NCBI RefSeq assembly: GCF_040712315.1
Contig: NC_134017.1
Span: forward strand, 54,903,136 to 54,967,135
Direction of reading: 5' to 3'
Length of the DNA: 64,000 nucleotides
Source: Castanea sativa
Taxonomy: Eukaryota > Streptophyta > Magnoliopsida > Fagales > Fagaceae
The notes beneath the pieces were generated by a model. That model searched no databases. It saw nothing but the letters and a program-made list of their open reading frames with translations, and was not told the origin of the DNA. Position 1 is the stretch's first letter. Each line of letters begins with the position of its first letter. The translations under genes were made by a program, and so were the position numbers. This document shows positions 11,018 through 22,598 of the stretch, one piece after another.

Positions 11018-12260
11018 GGGTAAATTACAAATTACACTCCTGAAGTTTAAGGTTGCTTGGATTTTACCCCCAAAGTTTCAGAATTTTGATTTTACACCTT
11101 AAAGTTTGGTTCCGTTAGTAATTTACCCCCTACGGTTAGTTTCTAGTGTTAAGTGACACATGTCACATGTGCATGCTAATGCGTTTTATTTTTGCCAAAT
11201 CAGCCCAAAACTAAGTCGTTCCAATAAAAAATAAAAGCTTAGCTGGCAAATCATAGAACAAGCCTCATTTTAAACCCATCCACTTAAAAACTACCAAACG
11301 GAACCAATGCAAGGCTTCGATCTGGGTTTTATTATGTTAGTTTTTGTGTATCTTAGGAGTAGTATTGAACATTGGTAGGAGTTTATTATGTGTGGTTTTT
11401 GTCTCTTAGGTGAAGATTCGAAGGTTGGGGTGTTTTATTTGGAGAAGAAATCTATTGATTTTTAACCATAATAATAATAAAAATAATAACAATAAAGAAA
11501 CCTATTGATTTGGGGAGGATGAAAAACCCATTAGGTTTTGGCTGGAGTTTTGTTAGATTGAGCTTGTTATTTCATTTCCTTCAATTGAATATTTTCGGTG
11601 CTAGGTAATGGCTTTCTCCGCCGCAACAAAGCTTTCTGGTTCTCTTGGTACAATCCTCTACAACAGCATGCTAAATAGTGGTTGTGCCTCCCAATCCCAA
11701 AGATCATGTGGCCGTGCGAATTCTTTCTCTTCTATAGGAGGTGTTTCCGATATTAGCCTTCGACTCCTTCCAAATTTATCGATTAGTTTCACAATAATAT
11801 ATATATTTGCTGCTATTCTAATCAACTAGAGGAGTAGGCAAACAGAAATCGAAGCCTTGCATTGGTTCCATTTGGTAGTTTTCGGTGGATGGGTTAATGA
11901 CGAGGCACGCTTTCTGTGATTTGGGATAGTAGGTTGTTGTGATCATATGAGTGATTTGGGATTTTAGAATTTAGCTGAAACGGTGTAGTTTAGGATTGGA
12001 GTCTTGTGTTTTAGTCTAGGAAAAATGATACATGCTACCAAATAAGCTTTTATTTTTCATTGAAATGACGTAATTTTAGGGTTGATTTGACTAAAATAAA
12101 ACATGTCAGCATGCACATGTGTCACTTAACGGCAGAATTTAACCATAGGGGGTGAATTGCTAACGGAACCAAATTTAAGGATGTAAAATCAAAGTTTCGA
12201 AACTTTGGGATGTAAAATCCAAGGAATCCCAAACTTCGAGGTGTAATTTGCAATTTACCC
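11018..12260. mobile_element. MULE with 9-bp target duplication, repeat A
   Basis: Ends GGGTAAATTACAAATTACAC and (reverse complement) GGGTAAATTGCAAATTACAC. The inverted arms are about 300-400 bp long and reach inward to CAATGCAAGGCTTCGAT (near 11300-11320) and its inverse near 11850-11870. The element is flanked by perfect TTATATTTA at 11009-11017 and 12261-12269. No transposase is present. The interior carries a better-organised, less AT-rich coding segment (11608-11829), the pattern of a Pack-MULE. Confidence 0.9.
11608..11829 (+). CDS. Small ORF inside MULE, possible captured host exon
   Basis: Encodes 73 residues starting MAFSAATKLSGSLGTILYNS. The N-terminal half is rich in Ser, Ala and basic residues with few acidic ones, resembling a mitochondrial or plastid targeting peptide. 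The C-terminal tail (SISFTIIYIFAAIL) is hydrophobic and probably reads into AT-rich filler. The upstream bases GTGCTAGGTA could be read as intron-like. I do not recognise the donor gene. The segment is more GC-balanced than its surroundings and is unchanged in copy B. Whether it is transcribed or translated is unknown; it is best regarded as a captured fragment and not a proven gene. Confidence 0.4.
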   Translation: MAFSAATKLSGSLGTILYNSMLNSGCASQSQRSCGRANSFSSIGGVSDISLRLLPNLSISFTIIYIFAAILIN

Positions 12261-13187
12261 TTATATTTATGATAGTTATTAAGTTGTATTTAAACATAAA
12301 ATGTAGTGTTTTGATCCTAAAATTTAGCCATGTACTACACATTCATAACAAAAAGTTAAAGAGAGCTTATATTTACAATTTACAACTACTTTTTTTTTTT
12401 TTTTTCTTTTACAGTAAAAGACTCAAGTTTCTGTTGTTTTAGTGTTTTTCTTTTTTGGTTAAGGAAAGGCTCATCCACATTTTTTTTTCTTTTTAGTGGT
12501 GTTGTTCTTCTTCTTTTATTTATGACCGTTATCAAATTGTATTTGATCCTAAAATGTAGTATTTTAATCCTAAATATTAGCCATGTACTACACATCCATA
12601 ACAAAATTTTTAAAAGAGCTTATATTTAAAATTTAGCAATTACCCTTTTATTTTTCTTTTACCATAAAAGGCTCAATTTTACTCCTAAAATTTACTGTTT
12701 TAATCCTAAAAGTTAGCTACTTACTATATATCCATAACAAAAGTTAAAAAGAGTTTAAACTTCAAATATATAAACTACCTATAAAACTAAGAAAATGTAC
12801 GTAACTTTTTTTATGGAGTAGTAAATTAATAATTATAAAAAAATGTAAATTGAATTTCACATAGAATTATACAAATGATAAATGTAATTTATGTTACAAA
12901 AGAAATGTTTTTACAACAATTTCTTAGATAACAACCACTTTATGTGAGGTTTGAATCATACAATAATTCTTGTAAAGTCTCTCACCCTCACTTATCTAAT
13001 ATTCCATTCTAATGCCTCCTCAATGCAATTCAAACTTACGTCAACCTGAGAGAGATAAAAGAGTTAGAAAATAAAAAGGAAACTTTAATAAAACAAAAAA
13101 GAGTTTTTGTTTGTTTTAAATTGGAAAACCAATTAAGTAGTGAATATTTATTGATTGGATTAATCATGATCAATGGATAGTAGGAAA

Positions 13188-13475
13188 ATTTACTACTTTT
13201 TTCAACGGTCAAAACCTCTAAAAAAAGTATTAAAAAACCTTGAAATAAGTTATTTTAAGAGTCCAATCGACTCTTGATAACCTTTGAAACATATACCGTC
13301 GAAAATGAAATTTTGAGAGCCTTCGTGCCCATCAAAACAAGTGCTATAATCTTATTTTGAGGGTCAAGAGACCCTTAAATAACCTTTTACCAAGGTTTAA
13401 AAGATTTATATTTACAACCCTTGATAAATAAGGTTATTTAAGGGGTTTCTTGACCCTCAAAATAAGATTTTATTT
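13188..13475. repeat. Palindrome and inverted subterminal-type repeats
   Basis: AATCTTATTTTGAGGGTCAA (from 13348) and TTGACCCTCAAAATAAGATT (to about 13469) are the outer parts of two inverted arms of about 38 bp with a 45-bp loop. A related motif, AAGTTATTTTAAGAGTC ... GACTCTTGATAACC, lies at 13237-13278. Clusters of such short inverted words are typical of the subterminal region of CACTA-type elements, and TACTACTTTTTT at 13190 could be a decayed end. Family assignment is uncertain. Confidence 0.5.
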
Positions 13476-15338
13476 TATTTAAAAAAAAAAAAACCACAAT
13501 CATGCACTATATATATACACATTCATGTTGAAACTACCATATTGAAAAAGCATAAATCATAGTAAAAGATAATAGAACAACGGGAAGAAAAGTTAGACAT
13601 GGTAGCAAGTGGTGGTGAATTGATGCCAACCATAAACCTGGCAATTGATTAAGAAAGCGTAAAACAAGAAATTAAATGGCTGCACAAGAACCCAAATACA
13701 CAAAGTGAAAAGTATCAACAATCCTATATGATCAAACAATCATTAGGGAAGAGAAGCATCTATAAAATCCCCCAAGAAAATTTCAATATACCATAACTTT
13801 AACAGACCCACAGGTCTAGGCCTATCACTTATCAATTTAGCAGAATCAAAAACAACACAAATCCCTCAATGATTCTTATAAAGGTATCTGAAAGTCCACT
13901 ATGCAGCAACAATGGAGAACCACAAGAAATCATCACTGGGAACTGGGAACCTGAAAGGCAGATACAATATCATAAGTATGGCCTTGAAAATGACCAGGCT
14001 GCAAAAGGGGAAAAAAAATAAATCAAAAGAAGATACTTTATTAGCAACTTAAAAAGCAAAATAGAGTAGATCCTCCTCCCAGATTAACACATCTAGAGTA
14101 GATCTTGGGTATGTAGCCGAAAGAGTGAATCAGTGAGTGGAAGTCTAACAAAATAAAGGCAAGAGTCTAGTGGGTAATGGGTGATCTCATCTAAGATTAG
14201 CAAAAATGGAGTTAAATTCCCCTAAATCTGAACTAATAAAATATCAGTGTTTAAAATTTTTATTAGTGGTAGATATCATGGAAAAGGCTACAAATAGTGC
14301 AGTAATTTTCGTAGCTACTTCTAAAAGGCTCTAAGTTCAACACACAGTTCAGAATTGTAAACAGACCTACAATTATATGATGCAAATAGTCTCAATGAGC
14401 ATACTGCAATCCAACATAAGCATGACAACTTTGTTTAAACAGTTTATCATGAAAAAGCAGGATCCAAAAGGTCAAGTTGAATCAAAACAGACAAAAAAAA
14501 AAAGGGAAAGAAAGAAAGAAATCCCGGATTGTGACCTGGTCATTAGGCTAACAATCAGAACCCCAGTACACATGTGATCTTATCAACTTTCACTTTGCAA
14601 CATGATGTTGGCTTGAAAACATTGGCTTCACCTAGTTGATCATTATTTTCACATGCTAATCAATCTGATTGTTTAAAACGTAATCCCATAACAAATCAAT
14701 TTGTTTATTTTCAACCAAACACCTAAGACAATCAAAGGCTGAATTGCGTGGTAAGTTATGTTCAACTGATATTTGTCCTACAAAAAGTCAACATTGTTAA
14801 CTACGAACCAATTAGAGCTTTTCTCAATCCGCCACCAAAGTTATTTCCTCAAGTTAAAAAAAATAAAAAAATTTCACCCATTGGCCATTATTAAGATCAA
14901 GAGCACTAGATCAGTAACAAGATGTATCAATCCGAAAAGCAAGCAAGCAAGAAAATAGCCTTACAAATTTAACAATTTGAATAAGCTGTTATTGACTATC
15001 AAAATCAGCAATTAATTAAATTTTCACCCAAATAAATTCAGCTATCAAAACATCAAATTTAGTCTTATCTAACAGAAATCAAAACAGCGTTCAAATTTAC
15101 GAAGGTTATAGCTAATTCTCATCAATAATCTTAACAAAAGCAAGATAGATATTGTGCATCGAAATTATAGCTAATTCTCATCAATAATCTTAACAAAAGC
15201 AAGAACATTATGGAACTTTACAAGCATGTGCATCGACATCTCATAGGGGAAAATTATATGCGTAAACAGCTCAACAAGTCATTCCAAATTTGTCCAATAG
15301 TACTAAAACAGTCACTAGCTTGAGTTAATCTCCATACC
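13476..15338. other. Non-coding stretch between repeats
   Basis: AT-rich, with short direct repeats such as TAGCTAATTCTCATCAATAA (15110 and 15170 areas). No ORF with a recognisable domain. It could be introns or 3' flank of the minus-strand coiled-coil exon that follows. Confidence 0.4.
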
Positions 15339-15604
15339 TTAGTGATCACTACTAGATTGGGTTGATTGCGAGGTGATATAACTGAACATCCGCATCATCA
15401 TATTGTCATAATGTGCTCTTTGTTCAGCCATTTGACTAGCTTGTTGTTCCTCAAAATGTCTTCTTTGTTCTGCCATTTGAATAGCTTGTTGTTCGAGCAT
15501 GCTTTGGAGGTGCTTTACTTCTCCTTTCAACTCTGCATCAGCCTCTATTCGTTTGTGTTCAGATTCTAAGCGTTTTTGTAGAGTACTAAATCCAATGGAA
15601 AAGC
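15339..15604 (-). pseudogene. Coiled-coil exon, plant transposase C-terminus-like
   Basis: Minus-strand exon preceded by a good acceptor (TTTTATGCAG then GCTTTTCC) and ending in a TGA stop after SSSDH. About 88 residues: GFSIGFSTLQKRLESEHKR, then Glu/Gln-rich heptads including two near-repeats of QMAEQR-x-HxEEQQ, then MMMRMFSYITSQS. Coiled-coil tails of this type close many plant Ptta/En/Spm-like transposases and related domesticated proteins. No further exon of a transposase could be recognised upstream (higher coordinates), so it is treated as an isolated remnant. A host gene with an undetected upstream part remains possible. Confidence 0.45.
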
Positions 15605-17144
15605 CTGCATAAAAGAATATTTCAATGTAGAGTTTGAGACATTATATAATACAATAGATAAAATACACAATATAGATTAAAGTACTTGATGATCTTAAGC
15701 TCTAAGAATATGATAAAAGAGGAACCAGAAACAATCTACCAGCCCACTGTTTCTATGACTAGAAACAGTTTCTATGATTTGCTATACGTGTTAATGCAGC
15801 AAATCAGAAACTCATTGGCAAGCTAAGCAGAAACTTTTCAAGAAGTGACTTGCTTTATCCTTACTCAAGATCTTGCTCATATGTAGTCATTTGTAATATA
15901 TATATAAATTATCAAAATTCTTTAGCTCAGATGTGTTTTTTTTCTCCAAACTAAAAATTTCTAATCCCAAAATCTTAGAACACATAATTAAAAAAAATAG
16001 AAAGAGTAAATAATTAAAAATAGAGTAAATCAAGTATATGGTAAAAGTGATCACATCAAAAGAAAAGTAACATCAATTAGCAAGTCAAGCAACTATCAAA
16101 GGAGACTTTAGTCTCTCACTACCATATAAGTGACTTTAAAAACTGTCTCAGATTTGAAACTCTCAGTCCTCTAAGTTTTATTTGAGTGGATGAATGCTTC
16201 AGGGCAGTTTTCCTTTTTCGATTTACATGAGATGCTAAACATTTGTAATTTCTTCCATTGTTAGTTAATGGTATATTTCTTGTATACATCCCGTGGACAT
16301 GGATTACACCCCTTTAGTGCTTTTTAATCAATTAATTTCTAAAAGACCTATAGAATCATTCCACCTTGGAAGGATTTGTTTCTCTAAAACATGTCCATTC
16401 CCTATCTTTCTTCTGGTCCTTGACACCATGTTTAATATATCAAACCAAACCTGTTAAAACCCGAAATTCATCCAAATGGAAACAGACAGATTCCTTCTTC
16501 TTCTTTTTTCTTTTTTTTTTCTTTTCCAAAGGCTAGAAAACAATGAAGACATGCCTACTAACCCATTTCAAAGAGCTCATTGTTCAAACATTTCTAAAGA
16601 CCTCGGCTTGAGTTGAGACTCAGCTGCAACAACTAAATTACCAAACCCAATTACATCACAGTGGCACATTGGGTACAAGTACAACCCCCGAAGCACCAAA
16701 TGATAATCACATCTTCTATAATATACTAAATGATCATAACAGATTCACTTACACTAAACTAAACCAAATTTAAGATTTCAAATTTCACTTTTACCATATA
16801 CTTGATTTACTCTATTTTTTTTATTCTGTGACAGACAGACAAAAAGAGGATTGAAACCAGTTATTACTCAGAATTCCCAAATCTGATGGTATTTAAACAT
16901 CAACCACCTTGAGACCAATCTGATGGTATTTGGAATAACAACAAAAAAACCTAAATATAAATATCTTCAATAGACTAATCACGGTCTACTAGATGAGCAT
17001 TTGGAATAACAAAAAAAAAAAAAAAACTAAATACTTAAAATGAAGATACATTACTCAACTACAACAAGAAAACAAGTGTCTAATGGAATTTAGAACATGC
17101 ACATGTATCAACTTTCATAACACTACTGTGAACGGATCCAGAGA
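15605..17144. other. No gene recognised
   Basis: AT-rich stretch with short microsatellites and poly-A tracts between the coiled-coil exon and the thioesterase exon. It may include intron sequence of the former and the 3' flank of the latter. Confidence 0.4.
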
Positions 17145-17288
17145 TTAGAGTTTGCTGGCATGTTTACCAAACAATGAATGCCGACCTTCAGCAATAAGCT
17201 CCCCTGTTGCTTTGTTCTTTATAAGCACGACTGTTCCAGAGTAACCACCTTTTCGTCCTAAAACCCTTGAGGTAAGCTCTAACTCATC
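17145..17288 (-). CDS. Acyl-CoA thioesterase 13-like, last exon only
   Basis: Minus-strand exon. A splice acceptor (GGCATATTGCAG) precedes GATGAG, then 47 codons run from DELELTSRVLG to FGKHASKL and a TAA stop. The segment ATGELIAEGRHSLFG matches the end of the hotdog-fold thioesterase domain (ACOT13/YbgC-like) of plant acyl-coenzyme A thioesterases, which hydrolyse acyl-CoA esters. The earlier exon with the rest of the hotdog fold and its catalytic Asn/Asp region was not found between here and 25 kb. Either the intron is very long (repeat copy B lies upstream, at 19880), or the gene was truncated. The reading frame itself is clean. An alternative acceptor lies at CATCTTTGCAG near 17343. Confidence 0.7.
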   Translation of the reverse strand, partial: DELELTSRVLGRKGGYSGTVVLIKNKATGELIAEGRHSLFGKHASKL

Positions 17289-19879
17289 CTGCAATATGCC
17301 ATACAGGGAGATCAATTGCAAAAGCAAATCTCGAGCCATAAGCTGCAAAGATGCACACAATATGAAACTAAAAGCCTGCTTATTTTACTCTTGTGTTTTT
17401 CCTCTTCCAACAGAACATGTAACTAAAACACTAGAGGAGCCAATATGATTGCCAAATTATTCAATTTGTACTTCATAGTAAAAGGTAGACTACTTGAGAA
17501 TTGAACGCCAACACCTAGGGACCATATTCTAGATCAAATTTTAAGAATACTTCTAGTCAATTAAAATGCATTGCTAATATGCCAAGAGCCTTGTGACTCA
17601 GTGACATTGCCTTGCTCTCCCATGAAGAATTTAGAAAATAATGTGTAATATAAAATTTCGAGGTACAAGTTTAATAATTCATGATAGAGGTTATTTTTTT
17701 TAACTGATTGCTCACTAAACATAATAAATCAAAAGATTGGTTCAAGACTACACATGCACAATCTAATTAAAAGACATAAAAATCAACCCAAAACCATGTC
17801 AATCGCTTGAAGATGTTTTAAAATGCTAGCTAGCTTACATCAAGCTTTGCAGACAAACCATGATTGCTGCTGCTGCTGCTGCTTCTGGAGATCAACATTT
17901 GGGCCTTAATGACAATGACCACAATGCTCATATCATGCTACCTTAATTTCCTGGTGGGTCTTTTTATTTTTCAATTTTCCAATTTCATTCTTTGACTTTC
18001 TCTACCAAAGTTCACATCTCTATTAGTTTTCAGCAATTTTTGTATGTGGGAATTCCAGGCCTTTGCTTTTTGTTCATGATAAAAGTAAAACACTTTCATT
18101 AGTATTTTGGCCTTAGCTATGGCATTAAAAATGCCATTTCCAACTATTTCTCTCTGAAACCAACCCCAACTTTCCATTCTTCCCTATCAGATTTACATGA
18201 GAAGCATAAACAAACTATAGCAAATTATTGCACTAATTAAATATAACAAAGCAGAGCTTCCAAGAACTGAACCCATCAAATGTTCAGGGAGCAGTTCATA
18301 ATCTTAGGAGAACACAAGATACCTATCAAAACAGTTGATAAGTTCATTGAGAAACTCAATTTTTTTGCTTACTAATTGATCTTATTTCTAAACTATTAAT
18401 TACATAGCTGAATTCCAGGTCCAGTTCTTAATTTAAGGTTAAAAGATCATCTGAAATAAAAACTCTGCTATGTCACAAACAAATGTAATTTTATCAAAGC
18501 TAGTGTATGAATACATGCCAAATAAGAGCCTGGATTTTTTCATTTTTGGTATGGATCCCTCAGAACCTATTGTATTTAGTAGGGAATGGTATGTGTAATT
18601 CTATTATCAGGTTGTCAAGAAACTCACCTACCCAGAATGAAAGAAATGATTATTCCCGGCCAATTTTGTTGGTGTTGACTGATAGAAGTTGTAGCAGGTC
18701 CAAGCAAGCTGCAAAAGAAGAAATAATAGAATCTAGTCAACTGCCAAAAGGATAAGAAATTAAAAATACTAACTCTACTGATACCATAATGTCACCCATT
18801 TGACATTATAAAAAATAATTTTGAGTATTGACACAAAACACCTAAATATCATATGAGATCATAAAACATTAAAACTTGCCTTCAGAAGAGAAGGCATGCA
18901 GCGGAACATGTCTAATTAAGATATCAAGCATATAGGAGGCTTCTTGGGCTATAGAGTTTTCACCTTGCAAGGGCAATCAATGTGAAAGTTCTTCATGCCC
19001 ATTAAGATCACAGATCACTACAAAACTCTTTGAATGTGTTGAGGTTCTTCAATTGTTGAACTCTATAGTCCTTTTATGAAACTTGTTAAGTGATCTATTA
19101 ATGTAGTATTAAGCTAAGTTGACAAAGGATAAAACCTAACAATAAAGTGCTGAGGAAGAAAAAAGGAAACCCCAAAAGAGAAGAATGAACATTGTTTAAA
19201 CTCAAAGATAGTACAATCAGATATTGACCACGCTTTATGTAGTGGAGGTCATGAGTTTGAATCTCCCCTTTCCCCTCATCTTGGGGAAAAGAAAAAGAAG
19301 AAGATGAAAAAGAAGAAGATGGGCACAATGTCAGAAAACTCACTTGCAAGATACAATTTCAGATGTGGACGTATCAGCAATAACCTTGTCAACTTTACGA
19401 ATCACTGAATTGCTGTACCAGAACAGAACACTTCATTGCATCAATAAAAGGGCTAGAAGAATATAAATAAAAAATAAAGGAAGAAGAAGAAGGTAACACT
19501 TCATTGTGACAAAATGGCAATCAATATATCTATCATATAATATGATTTTGACAAATGATTCCATTATATCAAGATCTACCAAAATAACTAAACTTTCTCT
19601 GTAGAGAAATTAAGAACAGTCATCATTGCCACTCCTCTCTGTAGAGAAGTTACCATTTCACAATCCATCCAAATACACAAAATGATCAAAATTTAAAAAC
19701 TAATTAAGCATCATCAAAGCATCACATAACCAGCAAAAAATTACATGAGAAATAATTTCCATTTGTTTGAACCAAATTTTACAAATCTTGTAACAAATCT
19801 CGAAACAGAGTATGAAGTAACAAAAAAATAATTCTATGATGCCCACCCTATAATAAACAATTCAACACAAAAGCCTAAC
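17289..19879. other. Possible intron or upstream sequence of the thioesterase exon
   Basis: No coding exon identified with confidence. On the minus strand, TTCTTCTTTTGCAG ... GGGTAGGTGAG near 18720-18630 is a plausible acceptor/donor pair around an open stretch of about 25 codons, but its translation matches nothing I know. At 18779-18910 CTGATACCATAATG ... GCAGCGGAAC resembles the primer-site/LTR relic at 4768-4805. Confidence 0.35.
19195..19330 (+). mobile_element. SINE remnant
   Basis: The stretch around AGTGGAGGTCATGAGTTTGA continuing ATCTCCCCTTTCCCC contains a tRNA-type B box (GAGTTTGAATC). It matches the intron-1 SINE at 60042, including the CTCCCCTTTCC block, and ends in A/G-rich repeats (AAGAAGAAGATG). 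The A-box end is badly worn. Confidence 0.55.
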
Positions 19880-20079
19880 TTGCTAGTAGGTAGTAGCCCA
19901 AATAAAACAATTATTTTGATCTCTAATTAATGTTGGACAAAAGGCAACAACGCCCTATCCAACATTCCATGCAAGATCGTCTCAAATTACAATATATAAT
20001 GGCATGTACAGTAAATATCCAAATGTATGTACATTATAATTATTTTATTCGTTATTTATATTTTAGTTATTTTTATTTT

Positions 20080-20293
20080 GAGTTTGTTTGGATAGAACTT
20101 ATTGCTGAAAACTGAAAATACTGTAGCAAAATAATTTTTAAATGTGTAAAAATTACTGTTCATGCCAAAAATTACTGTTCATTGGCCTAAAATCACTGTT
20201 CATGATCAATGAACAGTGACAGGTACGCTGAAAAAAAAAAAAAAAATCCAAAACGTGGACGCTGGACACTGGACGTTGAATCCAAACGTCCTC
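20080..20293. mobile_element. hAT-type MITE, copy in repeat B
   Basis: Same element as 7856-8065, here with a perfect 8-bp target duplication TTTATTTT (20072-20079 and 20294-20301). It also has a small extra CTGGACA duplication (GACGCTGGACACTGGACG) near the right end. Confidence 0.88.
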
Positions 20294-20778
20294 TTTATTT
20301 TCAAAATCTAACGAGCTCTGCAACTTTCTGTTCATTATGTTTATGTTTATAGATAACAATTATTATGTTTTTTTTTTTTCTTTCACAAAGTTGAGTTAGA
20401 ATAGATTTTTTAACTAAAAAAATTATCATAAACATAAAAAAATATGTTTCCTTCAATTTTTGTTTGTTGATGTTGTCCTTGTATTTATAATTATTTTTAT
20501 TGTTATTGATATAACATAAAAAAAGTTATATTTTATTTTTTTCTCCTACTTTGTCACATTTTTGGCAATTTTCTAAAAGACTTGTGAAACTATTTACCCA
20601 TAGTAAACGCACTACAAGATAGGCCCTTTTAGCTTCAAAAAATAAGATAATCTAATTTCAAAATGCCACGTAATTAAACTGTAGTAGCTAAAGCCCTTAG
20701 ATTTAAATGAAAATCTTGAATAAAACAAATTAATATTCAAACTTGCAATATTTTAAATCTTTGATATCATAAGCATAT

Positions 20779-20780
<2 letters not shown>

Positions 20781-20810
<30 letters not shown>
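20781..20810. repeat. (AAT)n microsatellite, about 10 units
   Basis: Short allele of the tract at 8551-8624 in copy A. Confidence 0.9.
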
Positions 20811-20811
<1 letters not shown>

Positions 20812-22267
20812 GTTAAATTTGTAATCTTTGATATATGTAACATTGTAATTAATCATAAATAAGTCTTTTATGTCTCTTTCATCATTCTTAACTTAAAATT
20901 GTTTCAATTCATTTTTATAGTTCTTATAGATAAATAATTGGCTGCTGTGATAGATCTTTGTTTGAATTTTTTTTTTTTTTTTTTTTTGTCAAACTAGGAA
21001 GAGAAAACTGACTAGATTGTATCAATTTTAAAGAGAGAATGGAGGGTTGGATCGCTAAAACAAGTGGTCTTAGAGCCTGTTTGGATAAACTGTTTCAAAA
21101 GGTGCGTTTTAAAAATTAGCGTTTTGAAATCGTGCGTTTTGAAAACTCTATTTTAAAAACCACAAATAAGTGTTTGGTTAAAATGTGAAAATATGCGTTT
21201 TCTATTTTTAAAGCCATATTAAGCGTTTGGATAAGCTGTTTTAAAAATAGCTGTTTTGAGTGTAAATTCCTAAAAAGGACTTAACTATTTTTTGAAGGTT
21301 ATATTGTCATTTTTCCTGTGATCAGTGTTTTTTTATTATTGAAAGTATGTAATTAAGCTTAACAATTAAATTAATAATAACAACAATAATGATGTTTTTG
21401 TTGTTGAAATTCATGGAGAGAAGTTTATCAAATTTATAATATTAAAAATAACTCATCAAGAAAAAGATATTAAAATGATTAGGAAAGTAATTATATTGAA
21501 ATGTTAATTGCCAACAATATCAATACTAGACAATCCATTATAATAATAAAAAAGTTCTTATCCGAAAATTAAAAACCAAAAAACCAAAACAAAAATAATA
21601 AAAATATTGTTTACAACCCACAAATGGATCAAGCTATTTTGTCACGAACAAATTTCATCTCCTCATCTTGTTATTATGTATAAACATGATAAATAGAAAT
21701 ACTTTATTTGGATTGTGAAAAAGATCAAAATGATTTATTTAAAAAAAATGAAGATCAAACGTAATTAATATTATGTTTATTTTTATTTTTATATTTTCTA
21801 AATTATTAGTTATATTGTTTGGAAGTTGAATGAAAAATATATAGTGGAAACAATTTTTTTTTATAATAACATTACTATTTGGTATTTACTATTATGTCAT
21901 TTCTATAATAAAAATGGTCATGTTAATGGATTCTCTTAGAGCAGTTATTAATAAACTATATTTAGTAAAGTTTTAACACAATTTTCATGAGAAATATAAA
22001 AAGTTGATAAAAAAATTAATTATTTTATTATTTTTCCATAAAATGTTTCTAAATATAGTTCATAAACCAATGCTTTTAAGGCATTTGTTAACATGCATTT
22101 TCCTAGTAAAAATAGGGGTTCAGGCATTTAAGAAAACATAAAGGTATTACAGGGACTTCAAATCAAATTGATTCCATTCCACTCAATGAATTAAAGATAT
22201 ATGGGAGGTTAGTTATTAGATTGAATATCATGTGATTCACTCATTAGATTAATAAATTAATAACTTG

Positions 22268-22598
22268 ATACGAGCCTCCGAGAACGTGCTCACTCGCGTG
22301 CTTAGAGGCTATTCTATTTTTTTATTGGTCAAGATTAAAAATTTGTATCCATTAAAAATTGGGTTATTACATTTTTCAATCATAGAAATACCTAGGAGTG
22401 TGATGATTGTTATGTGTTTGTACCAAATATTAAGATTATTAACATTTTTCCAAGCATAACATTCATTAAACCCCTAGTTATTTTTGTTATTGAAAAATGT
22501 AATAACCTAATTTCTAATGGATATAAATTATTAATTTACCAAAAAAAAATAGAAGAGCCTCTGAGCACGCACGTGAGCGCGTGCTTGGAGGCTTGTAT
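22268..22598. mobile_element. Fold-back/MITE element, repeat B
   Basis: Counterpart of 10089-10419, same length, with the GCCTCCGAGAACGTGCTC and GAGCGCGTGCTTGGAGGC ends intact. Confidence 0.75.

Larger units (their letters stand above)
7656..13187 (+). repeat. 5.5-kb direct repeat, copy A
   Basis: From TTGCTAGTAGGTAGTAG to GGATAGTAGGAAA this unit matches 19880-25364 almost base for base. Substitutions are sparse by eye (about one per 100 bp or fewer), with a few poly-T differences. The 47-bp length difference is nearly all in the (AAT)n tract. Both flanks differ from those of copy B, so this is a dispersed copy, not part of one long tandem array. No LTRs or terminal inverted repeats are seen at the unit ends and no flanking target duplication is evident. 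All nested elements (hAT MITE, fold-back, MULE) are present at the same places in both copies, so they predate the duplication. Confidence 0.95.

Noticed and set aside
11608..11829. Calling the 73-codon ORF a normal host gene
   Set aside because: It lies wholly inside a MULE, is duplicated with it, and has no recognised homologue; kept as a possible captured fragment.
7656..13187. Helitron origin of the 5.5-kb unit (TCCTACTATCC at one inverted end, CTAG near the other)
   Set aside because: The CTAG lies inside the shared sequence, is followed by C and not T, and no GC hairpin sits 10-12 bp from it; no Rep/helicase gene is present.
17971..18177. Minus-strand ORF as an upstream thioesterase exon
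   Set aside because: Its translation has no hotdog-fold motif.
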